Shown in pieces: positions 37,050-46,046 of a stretch of DNA of 64,000 bases. This DNA is from Actinopolymorpha singaporensis. GTDB taxonomy: Bacteria; Actinomycetota; Actinomycetes; Propionibacteriales; Actinopolymorphaceae. The notes under the pieces were generated by a model. It ran no database searches and had not been told where the DNA came from. It saw only the letters and a program-made list of their open reading frames with translations. The translations under genes were made by a program, and so were the position numbers. Where the stretch lies: the NCBI RefSeq assembly GCF_900104745.1, contig NZ_LT629732.1:4761981-4825980 (forward strand), read 5' to 3'. Every line of letters starts with the position of its first letter. The first letter of the stretch is position 1.

Positions 37050-38220
37050 CCGCACATCGACCGGCGAGTTGCCGACCGTACGCCCCACCGACCTGGCCCA
37101 GGCCCGGGACGCGATGCGCGACGCCGCGCGGGACGGTCACCGGGTGCTCGTGCGCGGGGCCGGCACCGCCCAGTGCTGGGGCGCGCCGGTCGGGCCCGTC
37201 GACGTGGTGGTGGACACCACCGGGATGGACCAGCTGGTCGCGTACAACCCGGCGGACATGACCGTCGCGGTGGGCGCCGGCATGGCGATGGCCGACCTGC
37301 AGAACCGCCTGGAGGGCCAGCGGGTCGCGCTGGACGCCGCACGGATCCCGGCCGGTGCCACCGTCGGCGGGCTGCTGGCCACCGCAGACGGCGGACCCCT
37401 GCGAGCCACCTACGGCACGCTGCGCGATCTCGTCATCGGCGTGACGGTGGTGCTCGCGGACGGCACCGTGGCCCGCAGCGGTGGGCACGTGATCAAGAAC
37501 GTCGCCGGCTACGACCTGACGAAGCTGTTCGCCGGTTCGCTGGGGTCGTTCGGGCTGGTGGCCGAGGTGGTGCTGCGCGTGCACCCGAGGCCGGAGGCCA
37601 GCCGGACCCTCGCCGTTCCCTGCCCGGTGACCGAGGCTGTGACGGCGGCCGGCGTCGTGCTGGCATCACCGCTGGAGCCCGTCGCCGTCGACTGGCACGA
37701 CGGCCGGTTGCTGGTGCGCTTCGAAGGTACGACCGCCGGTGCGGTGACCCGGGCCGACAAGGCGCGGGAGCTGCTGGGACGCGGCGACGTCCTCGCCGTC
37801 GACTCCGAGGAGGCCGCCTGGTCGAGCCTGGCGGCGCTGGTGCGCGGCGGGGAGGGCCAGACCGTGCTGCGCGCGGGCACCCGCCCGGACCAGATCGGCG
37901 AGCTCGCCGAACTCCTCCACACCCTCGCCGACCGGCACGGCGTGTCGGCCGCCCTCACCGCGGGAGTCGGCGTGGGTGTCTCGACGGTCGCTCTCACCGG
38001 CGGGAGTCCGGCCGGCCACGGAGCGGTGCTCGACGGCTGGCGCGCACGGGTGCTGGCCACCGGCGGCAGCGTCACCGTGCACCGTGCCGCGGACGGGCTG
38101 TTCGAAGTCGCCCCCGCCTGGGGTCCCGCACCCGCGACCGCACCGCTGTTGCGGGCGATCAAGCAGGAGCTGGACGCCGACCATCGGCTGGCTCCGGGAC
38201 GGTTCGCGCCATGGTTCTAG
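37030..38220 (+). CDS. glcE: Glycolate oxidase FAD-binding subunit
   Basis: 396 residues. It has the N-terminal FAD-binding segment (VLVRGAGTAQCWGAPV; IPAGATVGGLLATADGGPLR) and a poorly conserved C-terminus, as usual for GlcE. The GTG start overlaps glcD by 20 bases. It is needed together with GlcD and GlcF for an active membrane-associated complex in E. coli. Confidence 0.9.
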   Translation: MSSSVSDRTSTGELPTVRPTDLAQARDAMRDAARDGHRVLVRGAGTAQCWGAPVGPVDVVVDTTGMDQLVAYNPADMTVAVGAGMAMADLQNRLEGQRVALDAARIPAGATVGGLLATADGGPLRATYGTLRDLVIGVTVVLADGTVARSGGHVIKNVAGYDLTKLFAGSLGSFGLVAEVVLRVHPRPEASRTLAVPCPVTEAVTAAGVVLASPLEPVAVDWHDGRLLVRFEGTTAGAVTRADKARELLGRGDVLAVDSEEAAWSSLAALVRGGEGQTVLRAGTRPDQIGELAELLHTLADRHGVSAALTAGVGVGVSTVALTGGSPAGHGAVLDGWRARVLATGGSVTVHRAADGLFEVAPAWGPAPATAPLLRAIKQELDADHRLAPGRFAPWF

Positions 38221-38281
38221 TCCCCGGCCCGCTGCCCAACGCTTCCGGGCCCTGCTCGCCACCACCGGGAGGACGTTCGCG

Positions 38282-39679
38282 ATGACCGACCATCTCGCCC
38301 AGCCCCACGCGGGCGACGCCGGGTCCGAGGACATCTTCGGCCACCTTTCCCCGTCGGCCGGGCCGGGCAACTTCGACGCACACCACCCGCCGGACAAGGA
38401 CCTCCTCGACGACTGCGTTCACTGCGGGTTCTGCCTGCCCACCTGCCCCACGTACGCCCTGTGGGGCGAGGAGATGGACTCCCCGCGCGGGCGGATCTAC
38501 CTCATGGACCTCGTGCGCGAGGGGGCCGCGTCCTTCGACGACCAGCTGGTCCGGCACTTCGACACCTGCCTGGGCTGCATGGCCTGCGTGACGGCGTGCC
38601 CGTCCGGTGTGCAGTACGACAAGCTGCTGGAGTCGATGCGGCCACAGATCGAGCGCCACCACGCGCGCGGGTGGTCCGACCGAACGTTCCGCGAACTGAT
38701 CTTCGCGCTCTTCCCCCACCCTCGCAGGCTGCGGCTCGCCGCGATCGGCGGGCTGGCGTACCAACGCAGCGGCCTGCCCCGGCTGCTGCGCCGGGGGCGT
38801 TTCCTGGATCGGCTGCCGGCCAGGGTCCGTGCGCTGGAATCGCTGCTTCCACCGATCCGGGCTCGCGATCTGGTGGCCGCCCCGCCCGAACGCGTGGCCG
38901 CGGTCGGCACACCGCGCCGCCGGGTGGCGGTGCTCACCGGCTGCGTGCAGCGGGTCTTCTTCGCCGGTGTCAACGCGGCGACCGTGCGCACCCTCGCCGC
39001 CGAGGGCTGCGAGGTGCTGATCCCACCCGACCAGGGCTGCTGCGGGGCGCTCAGCATGCACACCGGCAGGGAACCCGAGGCACTCGTCCGGGCCCGGCAG
39101 ACCATCGCGACGTTCGAGCGGTACGACGTGGACACGATCGTGGTCAACGTAGCCGGCTGCGGTTCGACGATGAAGGAATACGCCACCCTGCTGCGCGACG
39201 ACCCCGACTGGGCCGACCGGGCGGCGGCCTTCAGCGCGAAGGTACGCGACGTCACCGAGGTGCTCGCCGAGCTGGAGCCACGCGCGCCCCGGAACCCGAT
39301 CGAGGGCCGGGTCGCCTACCACGACGCCTGCCACCTGGGCCACGCACAGCGGGTACGGTCCGCGCCGCGGGCGATGCTGGCGAGGATCCCCGGGCTGGAG
39401 GTCGTCGACCTGCCCGAGGCGGAGCTGTGCTGCGGCTCGGCCGGGGTGTACAACCTGCTCGAACCCGATGCCGCCGCCGAGCTCGGCCGCCGCAAGGTGG
39501 CCAACGTCCGTTCGGTGGAGCCCGATCTGGTGGCCACCGCCAACCCGGGCTGCCTGCTGCAGATCCGCCGGCACCTCGGCGAGCAGGCGCCGCCGCTCCT
39601 GCACCCGGTCGAACTCGTGGACGCCTCGATCCGCGGCGAGTCTCCCCTTCGCTCCGCCGCGAGCCCGACCGCTCGGTGA
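38282..39679 (+). CDS. glcF: Glycolate oxidase iron-sulfur subunit
   Basis: 465 residues. Two ferredoxin-like [4Fe-4S] motifs, CVHCGFCLPTCP (from Cys45) and CLGCMACVTACP (about residue 97), are followed by two CCG-type Cys-rich domains (DQGCCGAL and AELCCGSAG). It passes electrons from the flavin subunits to quinone. The ATG at 38282 is 61 bp after glcE. Its stop is one base from the stop of the TetR gene on the other strand. Confidence 0.93.
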   Translation: MTDHLAQPHAGDAGSEDIFGHLSPSAGPGNFDAHHPPDKDLLDDCVHCGFCLPTCPTYALWGEEMDSPRGRIYLMDLVREGAASFDDQLVRHFDTCLGCMACVTACPSGVQYDKLLESMRPQIERHHARGWSDRTFRELIFALFPHPRRLRLAAIGGLAYQRSGLPRLLRRGRFLDRLPARVRALESLLPPIRARDLVAAPPERVAAVGTPRRRVAVLTGCVQRVFFAGVNAATVRTLAAEGCEVLIPPDQGCCGALSMHTGREPEALVRARQTIATFERYDVDTIVVNVAGCGSTMKEYATLLRDDPDWADRAAAFSAKVRDVTEVLAELEPRAPRNPIEGRVAYHDACHLGHAQRVRSAPRAMLARIPGLEVVDLPEAELCCGSAGVYNLLEPDAAAELGRRKVANVRSVEPDLVATANPGCLLQIRRHLGEQAPPLLHPVELVDASIRGESPLRSAASPTAR

Positions 39680-39680
39680 A

Positions 39681-40412
39681 CTAGGACGCTTCCTGGTGTC
39701 CGGGTAGCCGGGCGGCGACGCCGTCCAGCAGGCAGTCCACGCCGAGTGCCACGCTGTCGTCCTCGCTGGGCCCGCTCGGTGCGGTCAACCAGTCGCGCAG
39801 CAGCGGGCACCCCGCGTCGTCGGCCAGGTCAGTCATCGCCTTGATCGCGGCCACGAAGTCGCCGGGCCCTTCCAGGCCGTACTTCACCCGCATCCGGTGC
39901 TCCTCGGCCGCCTGCAGCCCCGCGCCGACCAGGTGCCGATCGAGCAGGGCGGCGTACGTCATCGCACTACTGACCGGCAGGCCCTGGCCGGTCAGCACCG
40001 CCAGCATGAACTCCGTCCGCCGCATCAGGTGCGGACCGGCCGGCGGCCTGGTGTGCACGAGTTCGGCCCACCACGGATGCCGGACGATCATCTGCCAGGT
40101 GCGGGCCGCCAGTCCGGTCAGGTCCGCACGCCAGTCCGCGCCGGGTGCGTCGGGCACCTCCACCTCGGCCACGGCGGCGTCGAGCATCAGGTCCGTCAAC
40201 CCGTCCTTGCTGCCGACGTGCCGATACAACGCCATCGGCGTGACCGGGCCGAGCCGCGCGGCCACCGCCTGCATGGTGAGTGCGTGCCGGCCGCCCTCGT
40301 CGGCCACCGCGAGGGCGGCGCGCACGATCTCCGCCCTGCGCAGTCCCCGTCGCCCCTCGGGGAACTGCCGGGTCCAGATCGTCGCTCCGGAGTCGGAAAA
40401 CGAGGTGGCCAC
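39681..40412 (-). CDS. TetR-family regulator
   Basis: 243 residues. The N-terminal helix-turn-helix (LRRAEIVRAALAVADEGG, then MQAVAARLGPVTPMALYRHV) is TetR-type with a TetR_C_1-like ligand domain (about residues 90-230) similar to tetracycline-repressor-like proteins. GTG start at 40412. It is convergent with glcF and divergent from the glycosidase-like gene, with a palindrome between them that it may bind. Effector unknown. Confidence 0.88.
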   Translation of the reverse strand: MATSFSDSGATIWTRQFPEGRRGLRRAEIVRAALAVADEGGRHALTMQAVAARLGPVTPMALYRHVGSKDGLTDLMLDAAVAEVEVPDAPGADWRADLTGLAARTWQMIVRHPWWAELVHTRPPAGPHLMRRTEFMLAVLTGQGLPVSSAMTYAALLDRHLVGAGLQAAEEHRMRVKYGLEGPGDFVAAIKAMTDLADDAGCPLLRDWLTAPSGPSEDDSVALGVDCLLDGVAARLPGHQEAS

Positions 40413-40430
40413 CCGGGGAGTTTACGCCAT

Positions 40431-40441
40431 ACACTTCGTGT
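40431..40441. promoter_or_regulatory. Short palindrome between tetR and glycosidase-like gene
   Basis: ACAC-TTC-GTGT is an inverted repeat in the only AT-richer part of the 58-bp divergent gap (with CATATACC just beyond, a possible -10 for the rightward gene). The arrangement fits autoregulation and control of the neighbour by the TetR protein. Confidence 0.5.
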
Positions 40442-40470
40442 TTATCTCATATACCTAGGCCGGAGGCGCG

Positions 40471-42099
40471 GTGCGCCCGGCGTTGACGCAGAGGTGGCGA
40501 CGAGCCGACATGAACCCCCGCCCCGAACAGCCCCACACCTCTTCCCAGGAAACGCCCCGCGCCTCCCAGCCACCGGCCAGTTCCCAGCCACCGGCGGACA
40601 TCAGGCTGGGGATCGTTCGCGGAATCAGCTACGGACTGTTCGGTCCGCCGGACGAATTCGTTCCGCAGGCCCGCGGGCTCGGCGCCAGGCTGGTCCGGGC
40701 CTACGTCTACTGGGGGCAGATCGAACGCACACCCGGCCAGGACGACTGGTCGGTGGTGGACACGTTCCTGGACCAACTCGACGGCACCGAGGAGGTCTGG
40801 GTCACGGTCTGCTCGAGCTCTTCGTGGGCGACCCGGCAGCCGACCGACTTCCTGCCGCCCTCCCCGGCGCACGACCTGACCGCCTACACAGATTTCGTAC
40901 GCCGGCTGGTGACCCACTGCGCGGGCCGGGTGCACTACTGGCAGTGCGACAACGAACCCAGCAACACCGGCCTGCTGTGGGCCGGCACCGCCCCGGAGTA
41001 CCTCCGCCAGCTGAAGGCGATGTACGCCGCGGTGAAGGAGGTCGACCCGACCGCCGACGTCGTTCTCGGCGGCTGCGGTTACGACGTACTCGGGGGCGAG
41101 CCGGGCGGCCCGGCCCGGGAGTTCTTCGACCACCTCGCCCGGGAGGGGCGGGACTACTTCGACGTCTTCGACGTCCACCTCTACGACGAGCCCGCCCGGA
41201 TCCTGGACCATCTCGCCACCGCACGGTCACTCATGCGCGCACACGGATACGAGAAGCCGGTCGTGGTCGGTGAGTACCGCGGCCCGACGCCGTTCTGGTT
41301 CCCGGGAGCGATGGCGATGATCACCGAGACGATGATGTCCGCGTTCGCCGACGCGACCGAGGCCGTGACCGAAGCCGTGACCGAGGCCGTGACCGGAGCC
41401 CCGGTCGACCTCAGCACCGCCGAGCTGCGTGCCCGGGCGGGACGCGAGACCCCCGAACGCAGGGCGATGCGGGCGCTGTACGCCCGGCCGGACGTCCCGC
41501 CGGAGCTGGCGATGTTCCTGGCGGACTGCCCACCGGACCAGGCGGCCAGGCGGCGCCGGATGGGCTGCCGGGACCTGGTGATGCGCAACCTCCTGGCACT
41601 GTCGGCCGGGGTGCGGCGCACGATCTGCTGGGACCTCGCCCCGGAGGTACCAGGTCGCGTCGACCACCTCACCATGGCCCACCTCATGTACGCGACGTTC
41701 CCGTTGCTGGACTACGAGGGGACGAAGCTGAACGTACGCCACCCGGAGGCGGAGACGTTCGCCCTTCTCGCCCGGCAGCTCGCCGGAGCCAGGGCGGTCA
41801 TCCGCCGCCCGGTGCCGGGCCGGCCGGAGGTGGCGGCCTTCGACGTCGACCGCGGGGCGGTACCCCCGCTGCTGGTGGTGTGGGACGAGGAGTGCGACCT
41901 GTTGGACGGCGAGGATCTGCCGGCGCGACCGGCCGAGGTGCCCTGGTCGGCGCTCGACGAGGACTCGGCCGTGGATGCAGTGGGAGCCGTGGACGTGTTC
42001 GGGGCCGCCGTCGCCGTGGAGACGCGGCCGGCCTCGGTGGTGGTCCCGGTGTCCGTCACGCCGGTGTTCGTCTCCCCAGTCGCCGTCGAGGGGCCCTGA
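40471..42099 (+). CDS. Clan GH-A glycosidase-like TIM-barrel protein
   Basis: 542 residues from the GTG. A TIM barrel with the clan-A signature: acid/base Glu162 in WQCDNEPSNTG and nucleophile Glu268 in VVVGEYRG, with RAYVYWGQIERTPG upstream. A 106-residue gap and helical insert (a 12-bp repeat encodes TEAVTEAVTEAV) lies after the nucleophile. The C-terminus (residues 490-542) is Val/Ala/Pro-rich and probably disordered. No signal peptide is seen. Family (GH5/39/42-like) and substrate cannot be fixed. Start: GTG 40471 with GGAGG at 4 bases, or ATG 40510 with a weaker site. TetR neighbour probably controls it. Confidence 0.75.
   Translation: MRPALTQRWRRADMNPRPEQPHTSSQETPRASQPPASSQPPADIRLGIVRGISYGLFGPPDEFVPQARGLGARLVRAYVYWGQIERTPGQDDWSVVDTFLDQLDGTEEVWVTVCSSSSWATRQPTDFLPPSPAHDLTAYTDFVRRLVTHCAGRVHYWQCDNEPSNTGLLWAGTAPEYLRQLKAMYAAVKEVDPTADVVLGGCGYDVLGGEPGGPAREFFDHLAREGRDYFDVFDVHLYDEPARILDHLATARSLMRAHGYEKPVVVGEYRGPTPFWFPGAMAMITETMMSAFADATEAVTEAVTEAVTGAPVDLSTAELRARAGRETPERRAMRALYARPDVPPELAMFLADCPPDQAARRRRMGCRDLVMRNLLALSAGVRRTICWDLAPEVPGRVDHLTMAHLMYATFPLLDYEGTKLNVRHPEAETFALLARQLAGARAVIRRPVPGRPEVAAFDVDRGAVPPLLVVWDEECDLLDGEDLPARPAEVPWSALDEDSAVDAVGAVDVFGAAVAVETRPASVVVPVSVTPVFVSPVAVEGP
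41359..41400. repeat. 12-bp tandem repeat in the glycosidase-like gene
   Basis: Three near-identical 12-bp units (GARGCCGTGACC) encode a TEAV repeat in a predicted helix. The unit is a multiple of 3, so expansion keeps frame. Confidence 0.85.
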
Positions 42100-42428
42100 G
42101 GGCCGCGCCACGACCTCAGGCCACACATGCAGAGGCGAACGGAGCCGTGGACAAGAACGAGGGCGTGACCACTCGGGAGTGGTCACGCCCCACGTGGTGC
42201 GGCCGCGTTGCTCGGCTGCCGAGGTCGCCCAGTCGGCCCGCCGCGCGGCCACGTCTTTGGGTGAAGCACACGTCTTCTGGTGAAGCTGGGAGGTGAGGCT
42301 CAGCTGCGACGACGAGATGTTTGTGTCCCGCAGCCCTGCGTCACCGGAAGATTACCTATATGCATGGCAGTCCGGTCAACCCCAACCAATCGGTAATATT
42401 GCAAACCTTTGGCGACGGCCCGCAGACG
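42100..42428. other. Convergent intergenic region with hairpin and AT-rich tract
   Basis: 329 bp without a gene. The first part holds a terminator-like hairpin (42161-42190). The second (about 42310-42420) is clearly AT-richer than the genome and contains separated arms ATTACC (42351-42356) and GGTAAT (42392-42397). I see no RNA gene or known motif. Confidence 0.5.
42161..42190 (+). terminator. Terminator-like hairpin after the glycosidase-like gene
   Basis: A perfect 14-bp stem (GGGCGTGACCACTC with its complement) around a GG centre. No T run follows, as is common for actinobacterial hairpin terminators. It lies between convergent gene ends. Confidence 0.7.
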
Positions 42429-42923
42429 TCACACGACCTGGTGCAGCCAGCGCACCGCGGCGCCCTCACCCGCGTGCCGGAAGGGCTCCAGTTCGTCGTC
42501 CCACTGCTTGCCCAGCACCCGCTCCAGCTCGTGCTCGAGCGGGGACTCCCCCAGCCGGGCCTTCACCATCGCCGCCTTCAGCCGGTCCTCGGGGACGAGG
42601 ATGTCGCCGTGCGGCCCGGTGACGGCATGGAAGAGACCCAGCGTCGGGGTGTAGGAGTAACGAGCGCCCTCGCAGCCGGGACTCGGCTCCTCGGTCACCT
42701 CGTAGCGCAGCTGGCGCCAGCCTCGAAGCGCGGAGGCAATCGCCGCCGCGGTGCCTGGTTTGGCCTGCCAGGACAGCTCGGTTCGCTGGGCGCCGACGCA
42801 GGCAGGCTGCGGCGTCCAGTCGAAGGTCACGCGCACGCCAACAACGCCGGCGACTGCCCACTCCACGTGGGGACATACCGCCGACGGCGCCGAGTGGACG
42901 TACAGCACGCCTCGTGTCGTCAC
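42429..42923 (-). CDS. DUF3145 family protein
   Basis: 164 residues, an actinobacteria-specific family of unknown function. The start TTRGVLYVHSAPSAVCPHVE, the VTFDWTPQP segment, ARYSYTPTLGLFHA and the C-terminal GKQWDDELEPFRHA are family blocks. The GTG at 42923 is preceded by AGGAGAGG. In Streptomyces this gene lies near the fatty-acid operon; here it is about 15 kb away. No domain that would suggest a reaction is visible. Confidence 0.9.
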   Translation of the reverse strand: MTTRGVLYVHSAPSAVCPHVEWAVAGVVGVRVTFDWTPQPACVGAQRTELSWQAKPGTAAAIASALRGWRQLRYEVTEEPSPGCEGARYSYTPTLGLFHAVTGPHGDILVPEDRLKAAMVKARLGESPLEHELERVLGKQWDDELEPFRHAGEGAAVRWLHQVV

Positions 42924-43152
42924 CGGGACCACCTCTCCTGGTCGAGCGAGCGCCTTCCCCAGCGTCCTCGACTGATGAAGCAGCAGTCCGGTACCGCACA
43001 AGTTTGCCGGAAGCTCCCGGCCTACGCCATCCGCTCCGCGTGTCGCGCTTTCGGCGCGTCGCCCGGCGGCGCGCCCGCCCTGCCAGGCGGAGCCGTCGCC
43101 CGGCAGTTCGGGACGGCCGTCCACCGGCCGTCGGCCGGCACGGCCCGAATGC

Positions 43153-43929
43153 TCAGAACCCAGTCAGGGAACGCGGATCGGGCGTGCGGGTGACCGTCCG
43201 GCCGGCGGCCGCGGCCAGCCCGGCGAACGCCGCCGCGTCCACCACCGCGGCGCAGCCCGGGTCGTTGTTGAAGTACGCGAAGACGTCGGTGCGGTCGTCG
43301 TAGACGTCCGCGATTCGCTCAACCCAGGACTTCAGCGCTGCTCTGCCGTACCGCGGCCACGGGCGTGCCTTCCCCTCGTGGAAGCGGACGTAACCCCAGT
43401 CCGTCGTACGCCACAGCGGGGTGAGCGGACGGCCCAGGCGATCGGTCCAGGCGAGCGCCGCACCGTGGCGTTCGAGCAGCCGGCGAACGTCGTCGGTCCA
43501 CCACGACTCGTGGCGAGGCTCGACCGCGACGCGGACACCGGGCGGGAACGCCGAAAGGCACTCGCCCAGCCGTTCCGGTTCGGCGCGCAGGTTGGGCGGG
43601 AGCTGGACCAGGATCGGCCCGAGGTTTCCGGCCAGGCCGCGGGCGTGGTCCATCAGGCGATGGACGGGTTCCTCCGGCTCGCGCAGGCGCTTGATGTGGG
43701 TGAGGAACCGGCTCGCCTTGACCGCCACGGTCACGTCCGCGGGCAGCCGGTGGTTCCACGCCTCGAAGGTTTCGTACGACGGAAGCCGGTAGAACGCGTT
43801 GTCGAGCTCGACCGTGGCGAAGCGTTCGGCGTAGTGCTCCAGCCACAGCCGCTGCGGCAGCTTCTCCGGGTAGAACCTCGCCCGCCAGTCGCGGTACATC
43901 CAGCCGCAGGTCCCCACCAGGATCGGCAT
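43153..43929 (-). CDS. DUF72 (YecE-like) TIM-barrel protein
   Basis: 258 residues. The family start GTCGWMYRDWRARFYPEKLP, ATVELDNAFYRLP, and the C-terminal YVRFHEGK...DVFAYFNNDPGCAAV are recognisable. DUF72 proteins are TIM barrels of unknown activity, with acidic residues in the barrel mouth that suggest a nuclease or hydrolase-like role. It stands between DUF3145 and the VWA gene on the same strand, with 170-230-bp gaps, so it is probably its own unit. Confidence 0.9.
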   Translation of the reverse strand: MPILVGTCGWMYRDWRARFYPEKLPQRLWLEHYAERFATVELDNAFYRLPSYETFEAWNHRLPADVTVAVKASRFLTHIKRLREPEEPVHRLMDHARGLAGNLGPILVQLPPNLRAEPERLGECLSAFPPGVRVAVEPRHESWWTDDVRRLLERHGAALAWTDRLGRPLTPLWRTTDWGYVRFHEGKARPWPRYGRAALKSWVERIADVYDDRTDVFAYFNNDPGCAAVVDAAAFAGLAAAAGRTVTRTPDPRSLTGF

Positions 43930-44067
43930 CCGCGCGAACTCCCCTCAGGCCCGGTCCGAACCGTCACGCCCCGACAACCGGGGCGGTACCGTCATGCCCG
44001 ACGCTAGGGCACCGACGGCTCACTGGCGCGCCACGCCACGGTCCTGGATCACCGCAGCCGATCACAG

Positions 44068-44113
44068 CAGCCGGTCCGGGCAGCCGGTCAGGGCAGCCGG
44101 TCAGGGCAGCCGG
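44068..44113. repeat. 13-bp tandem repeat spanning the stop codon of the VWA gene
   Basis: Three copies of CAGCCGGTCAGGG-type units plus a partial copy. On the minus strand each full copy carries TGA or its variant; since 13 is not a multiple of 3, successive copies place stops in different frames. The annotated stop is inside the last full copy. Confidence 0.85.
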
Positions 44114-45054
44114 CCGAGGAAGAACATCGACGCCCCGGCCGCACACAACGCCATCAGCAGCGCCACCCCGGTCCACCAGGAAGTGATCTCCTGCTTCTCC
44201 TGGGTGTAGCCGACCGAGGACCCGATGTCGGTGTAGACCTGCTCCAGCTCCTGCCCGGACTCCGCGGTGTAGCTGCGCCCGCCGGTGCCCTGAGCGATCT
44301 GGCGCATGGTGTCCTCGTCGACCGGCACGGGTGTGCGCTGGCCCTCGATGTCGACGGTCCCGAACGGCGTACCGAACGCGATGGTGTAGATCGGCACCTT
44401 CGCCGCCTTGGCCGCCGCCACCGCCTCGTCCACGCCGCGGCCGACGTTGCGGTACCCGTCGGACAACAGCACGATCCGTGCCGGCGCCGGCTCATGCGGG
44501 TGCGCGGGGTCGGGCGGCACCTGTTTGATCGCGTCCAGCGAGGTGAAGATCGCCTCGCCGGTGGCGGTCGACTCGGCGAGCTGCAGACCGTTCACGGCCC
44601 GCTCCACGTCGTCTCGGTTGGTGGTCGGCGGGACCAGGATGTTCGCCGTACCCGCGAACGACACCAGCGCGACGTTGAACTTCTCCGGCAGGTCCGTGAC
44701 GAACGCGTTCGCCGCCTCCTGCGCGGCCTTCAGCCGGGTGGGTGAGACGTCGTCGGCGCGCATGGAGATCGACACGTCGACCGCCACCACGATCGTGGCG
44801 CGTTCGCGGGGCACGCGCACGGTGGCCTCCGGCCGGGCGAACGCGGTCACCATCAGCGCCACACTCGCCAGGGTCAGCCCCAGCGCCACGTGCCGCCGCC
44901 AGGCCGGGCGCCGCGGCGCCACCCGGGACAGCAACGCGAGGTTGGTGAACCGCAGGGCGTACCGGCGGCGGCGCCGCTGCAGCAGGACGTACGCCACGAC
45001 GAGGACCGGCACGATCAGCAGCAGCCACAGCCGCTCGCCGGCGAGGAACGTCAT
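44101..45054 (-). CDS. VWA-domain membrane protein (BatA-like)
   Basis: 317 residues. Two N-terminal membrane helices (about 8-25 and 56-73) precede a von Willebrand A domain with the MIDAS start DVSISM (DxSxS near residue 91) and the later SDGYRNVG. A C-terminal membrane helix (about 292-312) follows. This is the BatA type that works with a MoxR ATPase and a DUF58 protein, thought to act as a metal-dependent chaperone or stress-tolerance complex. ATG overlaps the DUF58 stop (ATGA). Confidence 0.88.
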   Translation of the reverse strand: MTFLAGERLWLLLIVPVLVVAYVLLQRRRRRYALRFTNLALLSRVAPRRPAWRRHVALGLTLASVALMVTAFARPEATVRVPRERATIVVAVDVSISMRADDVSPTRLKAAQEAANAFVTDLPEKFNVALVSFAGTANILVPPTTNRDDVERAVNGLQLAESTATGEAIFTSLDAIKQVPPDPAHPHEPAPARIVLLSDGYRNVGRGVDEAVAAAKAAKVPIYTIAFGTPFGTVDIEGQRTPVPVDEDTMRQIAQGTGGRSYTAESGQELEQVYTDIGSSVGYTQEKQEITSWWTGVALLMALCAAGASMFFLGRLP

Positions 45055-46046
45055 ACGCCTGCTCCTCTCGCGGGCGGCGCGTGCAGCCGCTGGGCCACCC
45101 GCCGGTGTCCCAGGACGAAGCGGGCCGTGTCGGAGACCCAGTCGCGGTCGGTTCGCAGGGTGAGGTGGGCCGCGCCGGACCGGCGCAGCGCGGTCCGCAC
45201 CCGTGCACGGTGGGCGGCGGCGGCCTCGGCGTACTTCGCGCGCAGTGTGAGGTCGCCGGTGTTCACCTCCTGAACGTCACCGGTCTCGGGGTCGGTCAGC
45301 CACACGACACCGACGTCGGGGATCTCCAGCTCACGCGGGTCGAGCACCTCCACCACCAGCACCTGGTGCCGGGCGCACAGCAGCCGCATCGGGCGTTCCC
45401 ACGCCAGCGGTGTGCCGGGGTCGTCGCCCGAGCCGTCCAGGAAGTCCGACACGACGACCCGCAGACCGCGCCGCGGGTTGGTACGGGAGAACCGGTCCAG
45501 CGCGGAGGAGAAGTCGTCGTCGGCTTCGTGGACGGCGGTGCGCGGCTCGGTCAGCAGCGACCGCAGCAGGCCGTACAACGCCAGCCGGCCCGAGCGTGCC
45601 GGCCAGCGCCGAATCCGCCCGCCGCGCAGCACCACCCCGCCGAACCTGTCGCCCAGCCGGTGGGTCAGGAACCCGACGGTGCCGACGGCGGCCACCGCAA
45701 GCTCACGCTTCTCCAGCGCGGCGGTGCCGAAGTCCATCGACGCCGACATGTCGACCAGCGCCCAGGTCTCCAGCTCACGGTCGGAGATGACGTCGCGCAC
45801 GTGCGGTGTGGTGGTGCGGGCGGTGACCGACCAGTCCATCCGGCGTACGTCGTCCTCCCCCGGCCGGTAGACGCGCGCCTCGGCAAGCTCGGTACCGGGA
45901 CCGGGCAGCAGGCCGAGATGCTCACCGTGCAGGAACCCCTCCAGCCGGCGGACGATGGTGAGCTCCAACCGGCGCAGGGCGCGTTCGGGCGCGAGGTGGG
46001 CCAGGCTGAGCTCACCCCGGTGGTTGGTGGGAACCTGCCGGATCAC
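45051..46046 (-). CDS. DUF58 domain protein
   Basis: 331 residues. The core block LPGPGTELAEARVYRPGEDDVRRMDW is split here by the typical GxEFxxxRxYxxGDDxRxIDW-like pattern, followed by a VWA-like start VDMSASMDFG. These proteins are the middle partner of MoxR/VWA modules. It overlaps both neighbours by 4 bases (MoxR upstream, VWA downstream), so all three are coupled and made in fixed order. Confidence 0.88.
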   Translation of the reverse strand: MIRQVPTNHRGELSLAHLAPERALRRLELTIVRRLEGFLHGEHLGLLPGPGTELAEARVYRPGEDDVRRMDWSVTARTTTPHVRDVISDRELETWALVDMSASMDFGTAALEKRELAVAAVGTVGFLTHRLGDRFGGVVLRGGRIRRWPARSGRLALYGLLRSLLTEPRTAVHEADDDFSSALDRFSRTNPRRGLRVVVSDFLDGSGDDPGTPLAWERPMRLLCARHQVLVVEVLDPRELEIPDVGVVWLTDPETGDVQEVNTGDLTLRAKYAEAAAAHRARVRTALRRSGAAHLTLRTDRDWVSDTARFVLGHRRVAQRLHAPPARGAGV

